64,000 nt of DNA from Dactylosporangium fulvum (GCF_025137375.1 NZ_CP073720.1:2752501-2816500), one strand, 5' to 3'; shown: positions 43,189 through 51,787, counted from the first letter of the stretch. Numbers and translations are program-made. The notes: generated from the sequence alone by a model not told the origin.

Positions 43189-44331
43189 GTGGCCGCCGCA
43201 CTCGGATCCCAGCGGGACCTCTTCGACGTGCCGGAGGACGTCGCGTATTTCAACGCGGCCAGCCTGTCGCCGATGCTGCACGCGGTCCGGGAGGCCGGCG
43301 AGGCGGCGCTGCTGCGGCGGTCGCGGCCGTGGACGATCCGCGAGCCCGACTGGTTCACCGACGTCGAGCGGCTGCGGTCGCTGTTCGGCCGGCTGGTCGG
43401 CACCGACGCCGAGGGTGTCGCCCTCGTGCCGGCGACCAGCTACGGCCTCGCCGTGGCCGCCGCCAACCTCCCGCTCGGCCCGGACGACGAGGTGCTCGTG
43501 CTCGCCGACGAGTACCCGTCGGGCATCTACACCTGGCGGCGGGCGGCCGGGCGTGCCGGCGCGGCGATCCGGACCGTGACGCGCGAGGCCGGGCAGTCGT
43601 GGACCGACGCGGTCCTCGCCGCGATCGACGAGCGGGTGGCGATCGTGTCCGTGCCCAACGTGCACTGGACCGACGGCGGCCTGGTCGAGCTCGACCGGGT
43701 CGCGGCACGCGCCCGCGAGGCCGGCGCGCGCCTGGTCGTCGACGCGAGCCAGTCCCTCGGCGTGATGCCGCTCGACGTCACCGCGCTCCGGCCCGACGTG
43801 GTCGTCTCGGTCGGCTACAAGTGGCTGCTGGGCCCGCTCGGCCGCGCATACCTGTGGGTCGCGCCCGAGCACCGAGACGGCCGGCCCCTGGAGGAGAACT
43901 GGATCCTGCGGGCCGGTGCGCAGGACTTCTCCCGGCTCGTCGACTACAGCGAGGACTACCTCCCCGGGGCCCGGCGGTTCGACCAGGGCGCCCGGACGCT
44001 CTTCGAGCTCACCCCGATGGCCGTCGCGGCGCTGGAGCAGGTCCTCGCCTGGGGCCCGCCGCGCATCGCCGCCACGCTCGCCGGGATCACCGCCGACCTC
44101 GCCGCCCGCATCGTCGCCGCGGGCGTCGGCGTGACCGCCACCGAGCCGCGCGGCCCGCACCTGCTGGGACTCCGCGTGCCCGGCGGCAGCGCCGACCGGG
44201 TCGCCGCCGCCCTGCGCGAGGCGAACTGTTTTGTGGCCCGCCGCGGCGAGGCCCTCCGCGTGGCGCCGCACGTGCACGTCACGCCCGCCGACGTCGACCG
44301 CCTCGTCACGACCCTGGTCGCCGCGCTCTGA
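43189..44331 (+). CDS. class V aminotransferase/cysteine desulfurase-fold PLP enzyme
   Basis: A 380-residue PLP enzyme. The Schiff-base lysine is in GYKWLLGPLG (K211), the PLP-binding acid in LVVDASQSLGVMPLD, and AYFNAASLSPMLHAV gives the N-terminal substrate arm. It is nearer to kynureninase- and isopenicillin-epimerase-like members than to IscS; the substrate is unknown. A TAGGGT about 8 bases before GTG 43189 could be the -10 of a leaderless transcript. Confidence 0.88.
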   Translation: MAAALGSQRDLFDVPEDVAYFNAASLSPMLHAVREAGEAALLRRSRPWTIREPDWFTDVERLRSLFGRLVGTDAEGVALVPATSYGLAVAAANLPLGPDDEVLVLADEYPSGIYTWRRAAGRAGAAIRTVTREAGQSWTDAVLAAIDERVAIVSVPNVHWTDGGLVELDRVAARAREAGARLVVDASQSLGVMPLDVTALRPDVVVSVGYKWLLGPLGRAYLWVAPEHRDGRPLEENWILRAGAQDFSRLVDYSEDYLPGARRFDQGARTLFELTPMAVAALEQVLAWGPPRIAATLAGITADLAARIVAAGVGVTATEPRGPHLLGLRVPGGSADRVAAALREANCFVARRGEALRVAPHVHVTPADVDRLVTTLVAAL

Positions 44332-44349
44332 CCCGCTCGCCCCGCCGGG

Positions 44350-45012
44350 TCAGCCGTGCGCCGGCTCGGCGAGCGCGGCGGGATTGGCCTCCGCCGCGCG
44401 GCGCCGTGCACGCCTGCTGTAGAGGATCGTCCACGTGACCAGGCCGGCGGTGACGGCATAGGGCAGGACCGCGGAGACGGCCACGGTCGCGTCGACCGGC
44501 AGCACCTCGGTCAGCTCGATGCGGACCGCCGCCTCGGCGAGGAAGACCACGCCCCAGACCACGGTCAGCGTCCGCTGGGTGCGCCGGAAGCCTCCGTACC
44601 GCCACAGCCCGTCCCACCAGGCGAGGCGCTCGGGGGAGCCGTCGGTGGCGAACTTGCGCCCGAAGTAGAACATCAGCGGCCGGGGCGCCAGCAGGGAACC
44701 GAGCAGGACCAGGCCGAACAGCCCCGTGACGGCGGACTCCTTGAGCAGCACCAGGCGCTCGTCGTCGAGCAGCAGGGACGAGCCCACCCCGAGCGCGATG
44801 ACGATCAACGTGAGCACACCGATCTCGTCGATCCGGCGCCGGACCGCCCACAGCACCCCGACCTCGACGACCGGCCAGACGGCGCTGACCGCCAGTGCGG
44901 ACACCTCGCTCATGCCGCGGTCGGTCAACGCCTGATAGGTCACGAGCGGCAGCGCGACGTTGCAGACCAGGGTGGGACCCCAGTTGAGCAGGAGGCTTGC
45001 GAACCGCCCCAT
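44350..45012 (-). CDS. VC0807-family membrane protein
   Basis: A 220-residue membrane protein with about six helices and the family features LVCNVALPLVTYQALTDRGMSEVSALAVSAVWPVVEV and PLMFYFGRKFATDG. The last form the VC0807/DUF3159-like C-terminal pair. ATG 45012 after GGGGAGG is preferred over an upstream in-frame start. Function unknown. It is divergent from the PaaX-like gene with only 25 bases between starts. Confidence 0.8.
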   Translation of the reverse strand: MGRFASLLLNWGPTLVCNVALPLVTYQALTDRGMSEVSALAVSAVWPVVEVGVLWAVRRRIDEIGVLTLIVIALGVGSSLLLDDERLVLLKESAVTGLFGLVLLGSLLAPRPLMFYFGRKFATDGSPERLAWWDGLWRYGGFRRTQRTLTVVWGVVFLAEAAVRIELTEVLPVDATVAVSAVLPYAVTAGLVTWTILYSRRARRRAAEANPAALAEPAHG

Positions 45013-45037
45013 GACGACCTCCCCGAATGAGTCGTTT

Positions 45038-45868
45038 ATGCTCACGTACGTGCGGCGGATCGTACCATCTCAATCCGGGGGACGGTCGGCGTCGCTCGTG
45101 CCGTTCCTGTTCGGCGTGGCCCAGCGCCCGGAGCTGCCCGGCGTCGGCCTGACCCGGCTGCTCGGGGACTTCGGGCTCACCGAGGCCGCCGCCCGTGCCC
45201 TGCTGCTGCGGATGCGGCAGGAGGGCAAGCTGGCGAGCGTGCGCCGGGGCCGGGGCGTCGGCTACCGGCTCGCGGGTGAGTACGGTCACCGGTTCGACCG
45301 GATCCGCCGCGCCGACCGCACGCCGCCGCCGTCCTGGCCGGGCTCCTTCCATGCGGTGCTGTACCAGGTGCCGGAGTCACGGCGGGCGTTCCGTGACGCC
45401 CTGCGTCGCGCCGCCGTCCACGCCGGCTACGGGCTGCTGCAGCAGGGCGTCCTGATCGCGCTGGAGGACCGCACCGGGGCGGTGGCGCCGCTCGCCGACC
45501 CGCCCGCCGACGCGGCGCTGTTCGTCACGCGGCTCACCATGGACGAGCCGGACGCCGCCCGCGCCGCCCGGCTCGCCTGGGACCTCGACGCGCTCGCCGT
45601 CACCTTCGCCGGGCACACCGAGTCGCTGCGCGCCGCCCTGCGCGACCTGGCCGCCGCGCCGGAGCCGGGTCCGGACACGCTGCGCCGCTACGCGGAACTG
45701 CTCAGGACCCCGATGGTCGAGAGCCTGCGCAGCCCCCGGCTGCCGGCGGCGCTGTTCCCCGCCGGCTGGCCGCTGCCCGGCCTCTGGCGCACGATCCAGG
45801 ACGTGCAGCAGGTGTTCGGCGGCCCTGCCGCGAGCTACGTCACCGGCGTGCTCGACGCCCCGCGCTGA
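45038..45868 (+). CDS. PaaX-like transcriptional regulator
   Basis: A 276-residue protein. A winged-helix start (LTRLLGDFGLTEAAARALLLRMRQEGKLASVRRGRGVGYRLA) is followed by a large C-terminal domain (DPARAARLAWDLDALAVTF, YAELLRTPMVESLRSPRLPAALFPAGWP) that matches the PaaX/PaaX_C pattern. PaaX binds phenylacetyl-CoA in the type member; here the effector is unknown, and the neighbour is a membrane protein. The palindrome CACGTACGTG at 45043-45052 lies at the very start of the gene and may be its own operator. ATG 45038 or GTG 45050 may be used. Confidence 0.7.
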   Translation: MLTYVRRIVPSQSGGRSASLVPFLFGVAQRPELPGVGLTRLLGDFGLTEAAARALLLRMRQEGKLASVRRGRGVGYRLAGEYGHRFDRIRRADRTPPPSWPGSFHAVLYQVPESRRAFRDALRRAAVHAGYGLLQQGVLIALEDRTGAVAPLADPPADAALFVTRLTMDEPDAARAARLAWDLDALAVTFAGHTESLRAALRDLAAAPEPGPDTLRRYAELLRTPMVESLRSPRLPAALFPAGWPLPGLWRTIQDVQQVFGGPAASYVTGVLDAPR

Positions 45869-45895
45869 TCCCGGCTCAGCGGCCCGCGTTGCCGG

Positions 45896-45916
45896 GTGAC
45901 CGTCCACTGTGGTCAC
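45896..45916. terminator. weak stem-loop after the PaaX-like gene
   Basis: GTGACC and GGTCAC form a 6-base stem around a 9-base loop, 27 bases after the stop. It is short for a terminator, but it is the only hairpin close to this stop. Confidence 0.4.
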
Positions 45917-46167
45917 ATCGTCGCGGAGGATCCGGGTCCGTCGATGTCGAAGGTGCCGGGCCGCGGTGCCGCGCTGCAGAGGCGGGTCGCGGCGTCCGGG
46001 CCCCGTGGTGCGGGGCGGCCGTGCTCCGTGCTTGGCTTGACCCGGGTTCCTTGATCGTCGGAAAACATCTGGCTGTCCAGGCACCGTTGCATGATCGCGG
46101 AGCGTTTTGTGCACCCCTGGAGCCTGTCGCGCAATCCGGATTCCTCGCGCGTCAACCCCCGGACAAC

Positions 46168-46249
46168 CGCGCCGATCTTGGAGTTGTGGTCCTTGACAAA
46201 TCCGGACAAATTCGGAGGTTCATGGCGCCACAACTCCAAGATCGGCGCG
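46168..46249. repeat. 82-base palindromic element, perfect 22-base arms
   Basis: The arms at 46168-46189 and 46228-46249 are perfect reverse complements (core GATCTTGGAGTTGTGG). The 38-base loop holds TCCGGACAAATTCGGA, itself partly palindromic. It sits at the broken 5' side of a plus-strand coding fragment. This looks like a dispersed palindrome family member or a miniature transposable element. Confidence 0.75.
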
Positions 46250-46253
46250 TAGT

Positions 46254-46385
46254 TGGGCCGCCAACGCTGTCCCAGCGGCCAACGACCTGCACACGCTGCT
46301 CACCGGGATCAAGAGCGCGATCCTCAAGTCCGCCGAGATCATGGCTGCGCGCGAGAAGGCGAACGTCGCCAAGTTCCAACGCTGA
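46254..46385 (+). pseudogene. C-terminal gene fragment
   Basis: About 43 codons with strong third-position GC ending at TGA 46383-46385: ANAVPAANDLHTLLTGIK followed by a helix (SAILKSAEIMAAREKAN). There is no start codon; the fragment begins at the right edge of the palindrome. Not recognised; probably the remains of a gene cut by insertion. Confidence 0.45.
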
Positions 46386-46559
46386 TCCGCCGCGTGCGGC
46401 GTCGCGCGGCAGACAAGAGGCCGATGAGAGCATGGCCCGACCACGTGGGTACGCATGGCCGGGCCATGATTGTTACCGCGCGCCCCTGACTCGACAGGCC
46501 GATGAGGTCGGCGAGCAGGTCGCTGTGCTGCTCGCCCCGGACGGCCTGGCCTGAGCCCG

Positions 46560-47981
46560 TCAGCCCAGGCCGGTGGCCAGGGCGTCGGCGATCGCGACCC
46601 GGGGCTTGTCCGGGTTGGCGCGGGTCCAGTCGGGGTGCGCGCGGTTGGTCAGCAGCACCACCACGACCCGCCGGTCCGGGTCGACGAGCCACGACGTGCC
46701 GGTGAACCCGGTGTGGCCGAAGGTCAGCGGCCGGGCCAGCTTGCCCATGAACCAGGGCTGCTGCAGCTCGACGCCGAGTCCGTGCGTCGACGAGCGGCCG
46801 GGCCGCTCCGCGTCGATCGCCGGCAGGCCCTGGTTGGCGTTGACGAGCATCCGGCGCACGATCTTCTCGCTCAGGATGCGCCGGCCGCCGTACTCGCCGC
46901 CGTTGATCAGCATCTGGCCCAGGATCGCCAGGTCGGACGCGGTCCCGAACATGCCCGCGTGCCCGGCGACTCCGCCCAGCGCGAGGCACAGGTCGTCGTG
47001 GACCACCCCGCGTGTCAGGCCCCGCGCCTTGCGGGCCTCGGTGGCGACCAGCCGGGGATCACTGCCGGAGATCTGGTTCAACGGCTTGAACATGGTGTTG
47101 CGCATGCCCAGCGGGCCGGTGATCCGGTCCCGCACGGCCGCGTCGAGCGCCTGTCCGGTGACCTTCTCGACGAGCCGGCCGAGCACCATCAGGCCGACGC
47201 CGGAGTACCGGAACGTGGTGCCCGGCACGCCACCGCTGACCAACGGCGCGGTGACCACCCTGGCCCACCGGTCCGCCATGGTGGTCAGCCCGGAGAAGCT
47301 GACGCCGCCGGGCAACGCGCCGGTGTGCGCCAGCACCATCGCGACAGTGATCGCGTCCTTGCCGGCGCCGGTGAACTCGGGCAGGTACCGCACCACCGGT
47401 GCGTCGAGGTCGACCTTGCCCTGGTCGGCGAGCTGGAGCACGAGCAGCGCGGTGAAGACCTTGGTGATCGAGGCCAGGTCGAAGATGGCGTCGCGGCGCA
47501 TCGGGACCCGCTGCGCACTCGGCAGCTCGGCCGGGCCGGTGCCGTAGCGCAGCGCGTGCCCGACCGCCGAGTGCGCGGTGACCTGCCCGTCGACGGCGAC
47601 GAGCGCGACGGCGCCGGCGTATCCGGGGTACTTCGGGTTGTCCGGCGTCGGCGCGAGGTACCGCGTCATGATCTGGGTCAGCGTCGCACCGTACGCGGCG
47701 GTCGCGCCGAGCGGCTTCACCACGCGTCCGGGCGTGAAGGTGAGCCCCGCGGGGCTGGTCGCGCGGCCCTTCGGCGCCTTGCCGAACCCGGGCGGGGCGG
47801 CCGAGCCGGACGTGGACGGCGACGGCGAGCCGGCCGCGGGGCTCTCGGACCCGGGCAGCCCGGCGGACTCGCCGACGGGCCGGGCGGCGCCCATGGTCGG
47901 CGTCGACCTGCCGCACCCGGCGAGCAGGGCACCGGCGGCGGCGAGGCCGGTCCCGAGTACGGTTCGGCGTGCGACGATCAT
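46560..47981 (-). CDS. beta-lactamase family serine hydrolase, lipoprotein
   Basis: A 473-residue exported protein. The start (MIVARRTVLGTGLAAAGALLAGC) has twin arginines and lipobox LAGC. A Ser/Pro/Thr-rich linker of ~75 residues follows. The catalytic class C-type fold has SITKV (SxxK), RYSGVGLM (Tyr-x-Gly) and HTG in FGHTGFTG. PLGMRNTMFKP and a long C-terminal part are typical of peptidase/esterase S12 proteins. Substrate unknown: peptidoglycan, esters or beta-lactams. The ATG at 47981 is chosen because the export signal starts there. Confidence 0.9.
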   Translation of the reverse strand: MIVARRTVLGTGLAAAGALLAGCGRSTPTMGAARPVGESAGLPGSESPAAGSPSPSTSGSAAPPGFGKAPKGRATSPAGLTFTPGRVVKPLGATAAYGATLTQIMTRYLAPTPDNPKYPGYAGAVALVAVDGQVTAHSAVGHALRYGTGPAELPSAQRVPMRRDAIFDLASITKVFTALLVLQLADQGKVDLDAPVVRYLPEFTGAGKDAITVAMVLAHTGALPGGVSFSGLTTMADRWARVVTAPLVSGGVPGTTFRYSGVGLMVLGRLVEKVTGQALDAAVRDRITGPLGMRNTMFKPLNQISGSDPRLVATEARKARGLTRGVVHDDLCLALGGVAGHAGMFGTASDLAILGQMLINGGEYGGRRILSEKIVRRMLVNANQGLPAIDAERPGRSSTHGLGVELQQPWFMGKLARPLTFGHTGFTGTSWLVDPDRRVVVVLLTNRAHPDWTRANPDKPRVAIADALATGLG

Positions 47982-48227
47982 GCGCGGAATTGTGCCATGC
48001 GCGCTGAGCGGCCCGTTCACGATCTCGATCTTGGCCGGAACGGCGGCCGGCCTCCCGGCATGGTCGCTGCCGCTGTGCTGTCCGCCGTTGCGGCGCGATC
48101 GCCTCTACCACCGGCATCGCGGGGATTGGAATGCATCGGCACTATTCGATTAGATGAGCCGGTGTCGAGCACCGAGGTCAGCGACCCGCCGGGCAAGAGG
48201 CCCGCGCGGGGTGGCAGGCTGGTACGC

Positions 48228-48593
48228 ATGGCGCTGTTCACCGTTCCCGAGGCGAGGGCCGAGCTCGCGCGGCTCCGATCGACGCTGGATCGGATCGTGG
48301 CCGTCCGTGCCGACGCCGCCGAGCTGGCCGCGTCCCTCCAGCCGGGCGGCACTCCGACGCACCTCGGCGGGGTGCCCGAGTTGAAGGCCGCGCAGGCGCT
48401 GCTGGACGAGCTGCTCACGGCGGTGCAGCAGACCGGCGCCGAGCTCAAGGGCCTGGCCCCGCTGCTGGTCGACTTCCCGGCCGAGCTCGACGGCACCGAC
48501 GTGCTGCTGTGCTGGCTCGAGGGCGACGACGAACTCGCCTGGTATCACCGCACGGACCTCGGCTTCGCCGGCCGTCGCCCCCTGCCGTCCTGA
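48228..48593 (+). CDS. DUF2203 family protein
   Basis: A 121-residue protein with FTVPEARAELARLRSTLDRIV at the start and WYHRTDLGFAGRRPLP at the end, both family features. DUF2203 proteins are small and cytoplasmic, with no known role. No Shine-Dalgarno is evident; a leaderless or weakly led transcript is possible. It lies alone, divergent from the S12 lipoprotein gene. Confidence 0.85.
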   Translation: MALFTVPEARAELARLRSTLDRIVAVRADAAELAASLQPGGTPTHLGGVPELKAAQALLDELLTAVQQTGAELKGLAPLLVDFPAELDGTDVLLCWLEGDDELAWYHRTDLGFAGRRPLPS

Positions 48594-48716
48594 GGTCCGA
48601 CCGGCCGGTTGCGTGCGGCCCCGACGATCGGCCTTGACGCCGGCTGTGGGCTGCCGTGACGGTGTCTGGTCGACCCCGGCCGGTCGCGGGCGCCGGCGGG
48701 CTGCGAGGCTTGGGTC

Positions 48717-49055
48717 ATGACTCCGCTGAAGCTGATCGAGCTGGACCCGGGCAAGTATTCCCTGCTGCTCAACGCCGGGACCACCGCCGTCGACGGTGTG
48801 ATCGAGGAACTCGGGCACGAGTCCAACGGGTACTTCTGGGAGGGCATCGCCCAGGTGCTCGTCGCCACGGAGGCCCCCGAGCTGGAGGGCCGCTTCTCGT
48901 ACGATCCGGAGGCGGGCATGTTCTGCGCCTACGGCAACGACCGGGAGGCCCTCGAGGCGCTGGGCACCCGGATGAGCGCCGTGGCGGGGGACACCGACCG
49001 GATCCGGCAGCTGGTGGCCACGGCCGAGGCGAACGGCTTCGAGTTCGACGACTGA
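48717..49055 (+). CDS. Imm51-family immunity protein
   Basis: A 112-residue protein close to the Imm51 (immunity protein 51) pattern: ELGHESNGYFWEGIAQVLV, RFSYDPEAGMFCAYGNDREAL, ending GFEFDD. Imm51 proteins are predicted to neutralise polymorphic or contact-dependent toxins. No toxin gene, secretion gene or other immunity gene is adjacent, so this is an orphan. The gene is complete with a normal ATG. Confidence 0.85.
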   Translation: MTPLKLIELDPGKYSLLLNAGTTAVDGVIEELGHESNGYFWEGIAQVLVATEAPELEGRFSYDPEAGMFCAYGNDREALEALGTRMSAVAGDTDRIRQLVATAEANGFEFDD

Positions 49056-49106
49056 CCCCTGAGCCGACTGAGCCCTGAACCGTAAGCCGGTCGTTATGGT
49101 GGCTGC

Positions 49107-49883
49107 GTGCCTCGACGTGCTCCACGCCACGACCGCGACGCCGGTGGGCCGGCCGACCTGCTCGCCGCCAAGGCCGCCCTGCGGGAGGAGGTGTGGGCGG
49201 CGCTGAGCGCGGCCCGGGTGGCCCGGTTCCCGGGCGCCGCCGGGCGGATCTCCAACTTCGTCGGTGCCGAGGCGGCCGCCGGGCGGCTGCGGTCCACGGC
49301 GTGCTGGAGCGCCGCCGGGACGGTCAAGGCCAACCCCGACTCGGCCCAGCTGCCCGTGCGGCAGCGCGCCCTGGAGGACGGCAAGGTCGTCTACATGGCG
49401 GTGCCCAGGCTCGCCGAGCCGGAGCCGTTCTTCCTGCTCGACCCCGACCACCTGGCCGACAAGCCGCGGACCGCGGCGTCGATCAGCGGCGCCAGCCGGT
49501 CCGCGCGCCGGGTCACGGTCGCCGACCTCGCGCCGGTCGACCTCGTCGTCACCGGCTGCGTCGCCGTCGGGGAGGACGGCGCCCGGTTGGGCAAGGGCGG
49601 CGGCTTCGCCGACCTCGAGTTCGCGCTCGCCGGCGCCGCCGGGCTGATCGGCGAGGACACGGTGGTCGTCACCACCGTCCACGAGCTGCAGGTGCGTCCG
49701 GCCGGGGTGATCCCGACCACCGGGCACGACGTGCCCGTCGACTTCGTCGTCACTCCCGATCGGGTCATCGACTGCCGGGACCGGCGCGGGCCTCGCCCGG
49801 CGGCCGGGATCCGCTGGGCGGACCTGACCGACGAGAAGATCGAGTCGATTCCGCTACTGCGGGCGTTGCGCGAACAGATCTGA
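49107..49883 (+). CDS. 5-formyltetrahydrofolate cyclo-ligase (MTHFS) family protein
   Basis: A 258-residue protein with the ATP-binding end PVDLVVTGCVAVGEDGARLGKGGGFADLEFALAG typical of MTHFS, plus GTVKANPDSAQLPVRQRALEDGKVVYMAVP. The longer MTHFS-like group lacks some catalytic residues of true cyclo-ligases, so folate chemistry is not assured. It begins with GTG after a weak signal and lies in the same direction as the Imm51 gene, 51 bases behind. Confidence 0.8.
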   Translation: MPRRAPRHDRDAGGPADLLAAKAALREEVWAALSAARVARFPGAAGRISNFVGAEAAAGRLRSTACWSAAGTVKANPDSAQLPVRQRALEDGKVVYMAVPRLAEPEPFFLLDPDHLADKPRTAASISGASRSARRVTVADLAPVDLVVTGCVAVGEDGARLGKGGGFADLEFALAGAAGLIGEDTVVVTTVHELQVRPAGVIPTTGHDVPVDFVVTPDRVIDCRDRRGPRPAAGIRWADLTDEKIESIPLLRALREQI

Positions 49884-50057
49884 TCCACGGTGCGACGGTG
49901 GTATCGCGGACGGGCCGGACGAGGTGCACCGCCGCTCACTGGCGCGACGGGAGCCGAGGAAGTACCGCTGCAGCGTCCTCCCGGGCAGGTGAGACCGCGC
50001 CGCCCGGTCCGGCGTGACGATGGAATGTGATCACGTCTGCTGTCGGGCTGGAGGGCG

Positions 50058-51317
50058 ATGGCGGTGGGGGCGGCGGCCGTGCGCGGCTGGGTCGGTGGAG
50101 CGCTTTCAGCGGTTCTGGCCCTGAGCCCGGTCGCGGGATGCGCGCCGGGCCCGGCGGCCGGCCCCGGCCCCGCGCGTTCGCCGCCCTCGTCCGCTCCCGG
50201 GCCGGACCCCACCGACCTGAGTCCCGGGCCGGACGACCCGTCCACCCGCGGTGACGCGCTGGTGTCGGTCACCACGCAGGCGCGGCACCTCGACATCCCC
50301 TGGGGCGTGACGTTCCTGCCGGACGGCGGCGCCCTCGTCACCGAACGGAGGACCGCGCGGATCCTCAAGGTGGGACCGGGCCGGCAGCGCGACGGCGAGC
50401 TGACCGTGTCGGTGGTGGCCACGGTCACCGAGGCGAACGCCGACACCGAGGGCGGCCTGCTCGGCATCGCGGCCTCGCCGTCGTACGCCGACGACCGGAC
50501 CGTGTTCGTCTACTACTCGACGACAACCGACAACCGGATCGCGAAACTGCGGCTGTCCGGGGGCCCCCGGCCGATCGTCACCGGCATCCCGAGCGGCGGG
50601 GTCCATAACGGCGGACGGCTGGCCTTCGGCCCGGACGGGTACCTCTACGCGAGCACCGGCGACGCCTCACGGAACGAGAACGCGCAGCATCTGGACAGCC
50701 TCGGCGGCAAGATCCTGCGCATGACGCCCGACGGCAGGCCCGCGCCGGGCAACCCGTTCCCCGGCTCGCTCGTGTGGTCCTACGGGCACCGCAACCCGGA
50801 GGGCATGGCGTGGGACAGCCGCGGCACCATGTTCGTCGCCGAGATCGGCGAGGCCGTCTGGGACGAGCTCAACGTGGTCCGGCCCGGCCGTAACTACGGC
50901 TGGCCGGCGGTCGAGGGCATCGGCGGCGACCCGCGGTACACCGACCCGGTGGTGGCCTGGCACCCGGAGGTGGGCGTCAGCGCCGGCGTGGCGATCGCCG
51001 GCCGTACCGCCGTCGTGACCTGCCTGCGCGGTCAGCGCGTCTACCTGGTGCCCCTCGGTGGCGGGACCGCGAGCGGTGCGGGCGGCCGGCGGGTCGAGGG
51101 CGACGCTTCCGGCGTCCGGTGGCGCACCGGTGCCGGGGTGGCCGGGCACCCGGTGGAGGCGCTGGACGCCCGCTACGGCCGGCTCCGCACCGCGATCCGC
51201 GCCCCGGACGGCAGCATCTGGCTCAGCACGTCCAACCGCGACGGCCGCAACGACCGCGGGCCGGCCCTCGACGACGACCGGATTCTCCGCCTGCGGTTGC
51301 GCGGCCCAGCCGGCTAG
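50058..51317 (+). CDS. PQQ-dependent aldose sugar dehydrogenase (GSDH/YliI family) lipoprotein
   Basis: A 419-residue exported protein with a lipobox PVAGC near residue 28, a Pro-rich linker and a six-bladed propeller. Diagnostic parts are LDIPWGVTFLPDGGALVTERRTARIL, the catalytic His region GVHNGGRLAFGPDGYLYASTGDASR, GNPFPGSLVWSYGHRNPEGMAWD, and ELNVVRPGRNYGWP. It oxidises aldose sugars outside the cell using pyrroloquinoline quinone. The pqqA-C-DE-B genes ~670 bases downstream supply that cofactor, a strong functional link. Confidence 0.92.
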   Translation: MAVGAAAVRGWVGGALSAVLALSPVAGCAPGPAAGPGPARSPPSSAPGPDPTDLSPGPDDPSTRGDALVSVTTQARHLDIPWGVTFLPDGGALVTERRTARILKVGPGRQRDGELTVSVVATVTEANADTEGGLLGIAASPSYADDRTVFVYYSTTTDNRIAKLRLSGGPRPIVTGIPSGGVHNGGRLAFGPDGYLYASTGDASRNENAQHLDSLGGKILRMTPDGRPAPGNPFPGSLVWSYGHRNPEGMAWDSRGTMFVAEIGEAVWDELNVVRPGRNYGWPAVEGIGGDPRYTDPVVAWHPEVGVSAGVAIAGRTAVVTCLRGQRVYLVPLGGGTASGAGGRRVEGDASGVRWRTGAGVAGHPVEALDARYGRLRTAIRAPDGSIWLSTSNRDGRNDRGPALDDDRILRLRLRGPAG

Positions 51318-51406
51318 GAACTCCACGTGAGCGCGACCCTCTCCCTGGCCGCGCCCGTCCACCTGCCGCTGACCGCCGAGGAGGCGGCGGTCGCGGTCGT
51401 GCGGCG

Positions 51407-51787
51407 TCAGCGCGACGGTTTGCGGGTCTCCCGGCGTCGCGACCGCCAGCTGAAGCCCTTGCCGCCCTCGTCGTCGTGCTCCGCGGCCGCGGCGCGGGCC
51501 TCGTCGAGCTGGGAGCGTAGCTCGTCCACGAGGTGGCGGCGCTCCTCGGTGCGGGCCTGCGCCTCACGCGCGGAGGCCTGCGCCTCGGCCGCCTCGGCCT
51601 GTGCGCTGGCAAGCTCGGCCCGACGGTGCTCGTCGGTGGACTCCAGCGCCGCGACCTGCGCCTGCAGCGTGTCGACCTGGCCCTCCAGATATGCGATCCG
51701 CAGCTCTGCCTGCCGCAGGCGGGCAACCGGTGACCGGTCGTCCTCCAGCGTGGTCGACAGGTCGGTCGCGGCGTTGTCCGGCATCAT
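51407..51787 (-). CDS. coiled-coil protein
   Basis: Two adjacent ATGs (51787 and 51784) follow GGGAGG. The 126-127 residue product is mostly a long coiled coil with heptad periodicity (ARLRQAELRIAYLEGQVDTLQAQVAALESTDEHRRAELASAQ-type sequence, residues ~15-105) and ends in a basic tail. It stands opposite to the PQQ genes and is probably an independent gene. No family recognised. Confidence 0.65.
   Translation of the reverse strand: MMPDNAATDLSTTLEDDRSPVARLRQAELRIAYLEGQVDTLQAQVAALESTDEHRRAELASAQAEAAEAQASAREAQARTEERRHLVDELRSQLDEARAAAAEHDDEGGKGFSWRSRRRETRKPSR

Larger units (their letters stand above)
45869..46559. other. 691-base non-coding region with fragments
   Basis: No intact gene. It holds the weak hairpin after the PaaX-like gene, a 22-base-arm palindrome, a C-terminal gene fragment and a short inverted repeat (CATGGCCCG/CGGGCCATG, about 46431-46468). 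Two near copies of GGCCGATGAG lie at 46420 and 46498. The composition is more mixed than the neighbouring genes. I read it as a site of repeated insertion or decay. Confidence 0.6.

Noticed and set aside
49391..50467. Long minus-strand frame over the MTHFS and sugar dehydrogenase genes
   Set aside because: Ser/Arg/Pro-rich shadow translation of two well-supported plus-strand genes.
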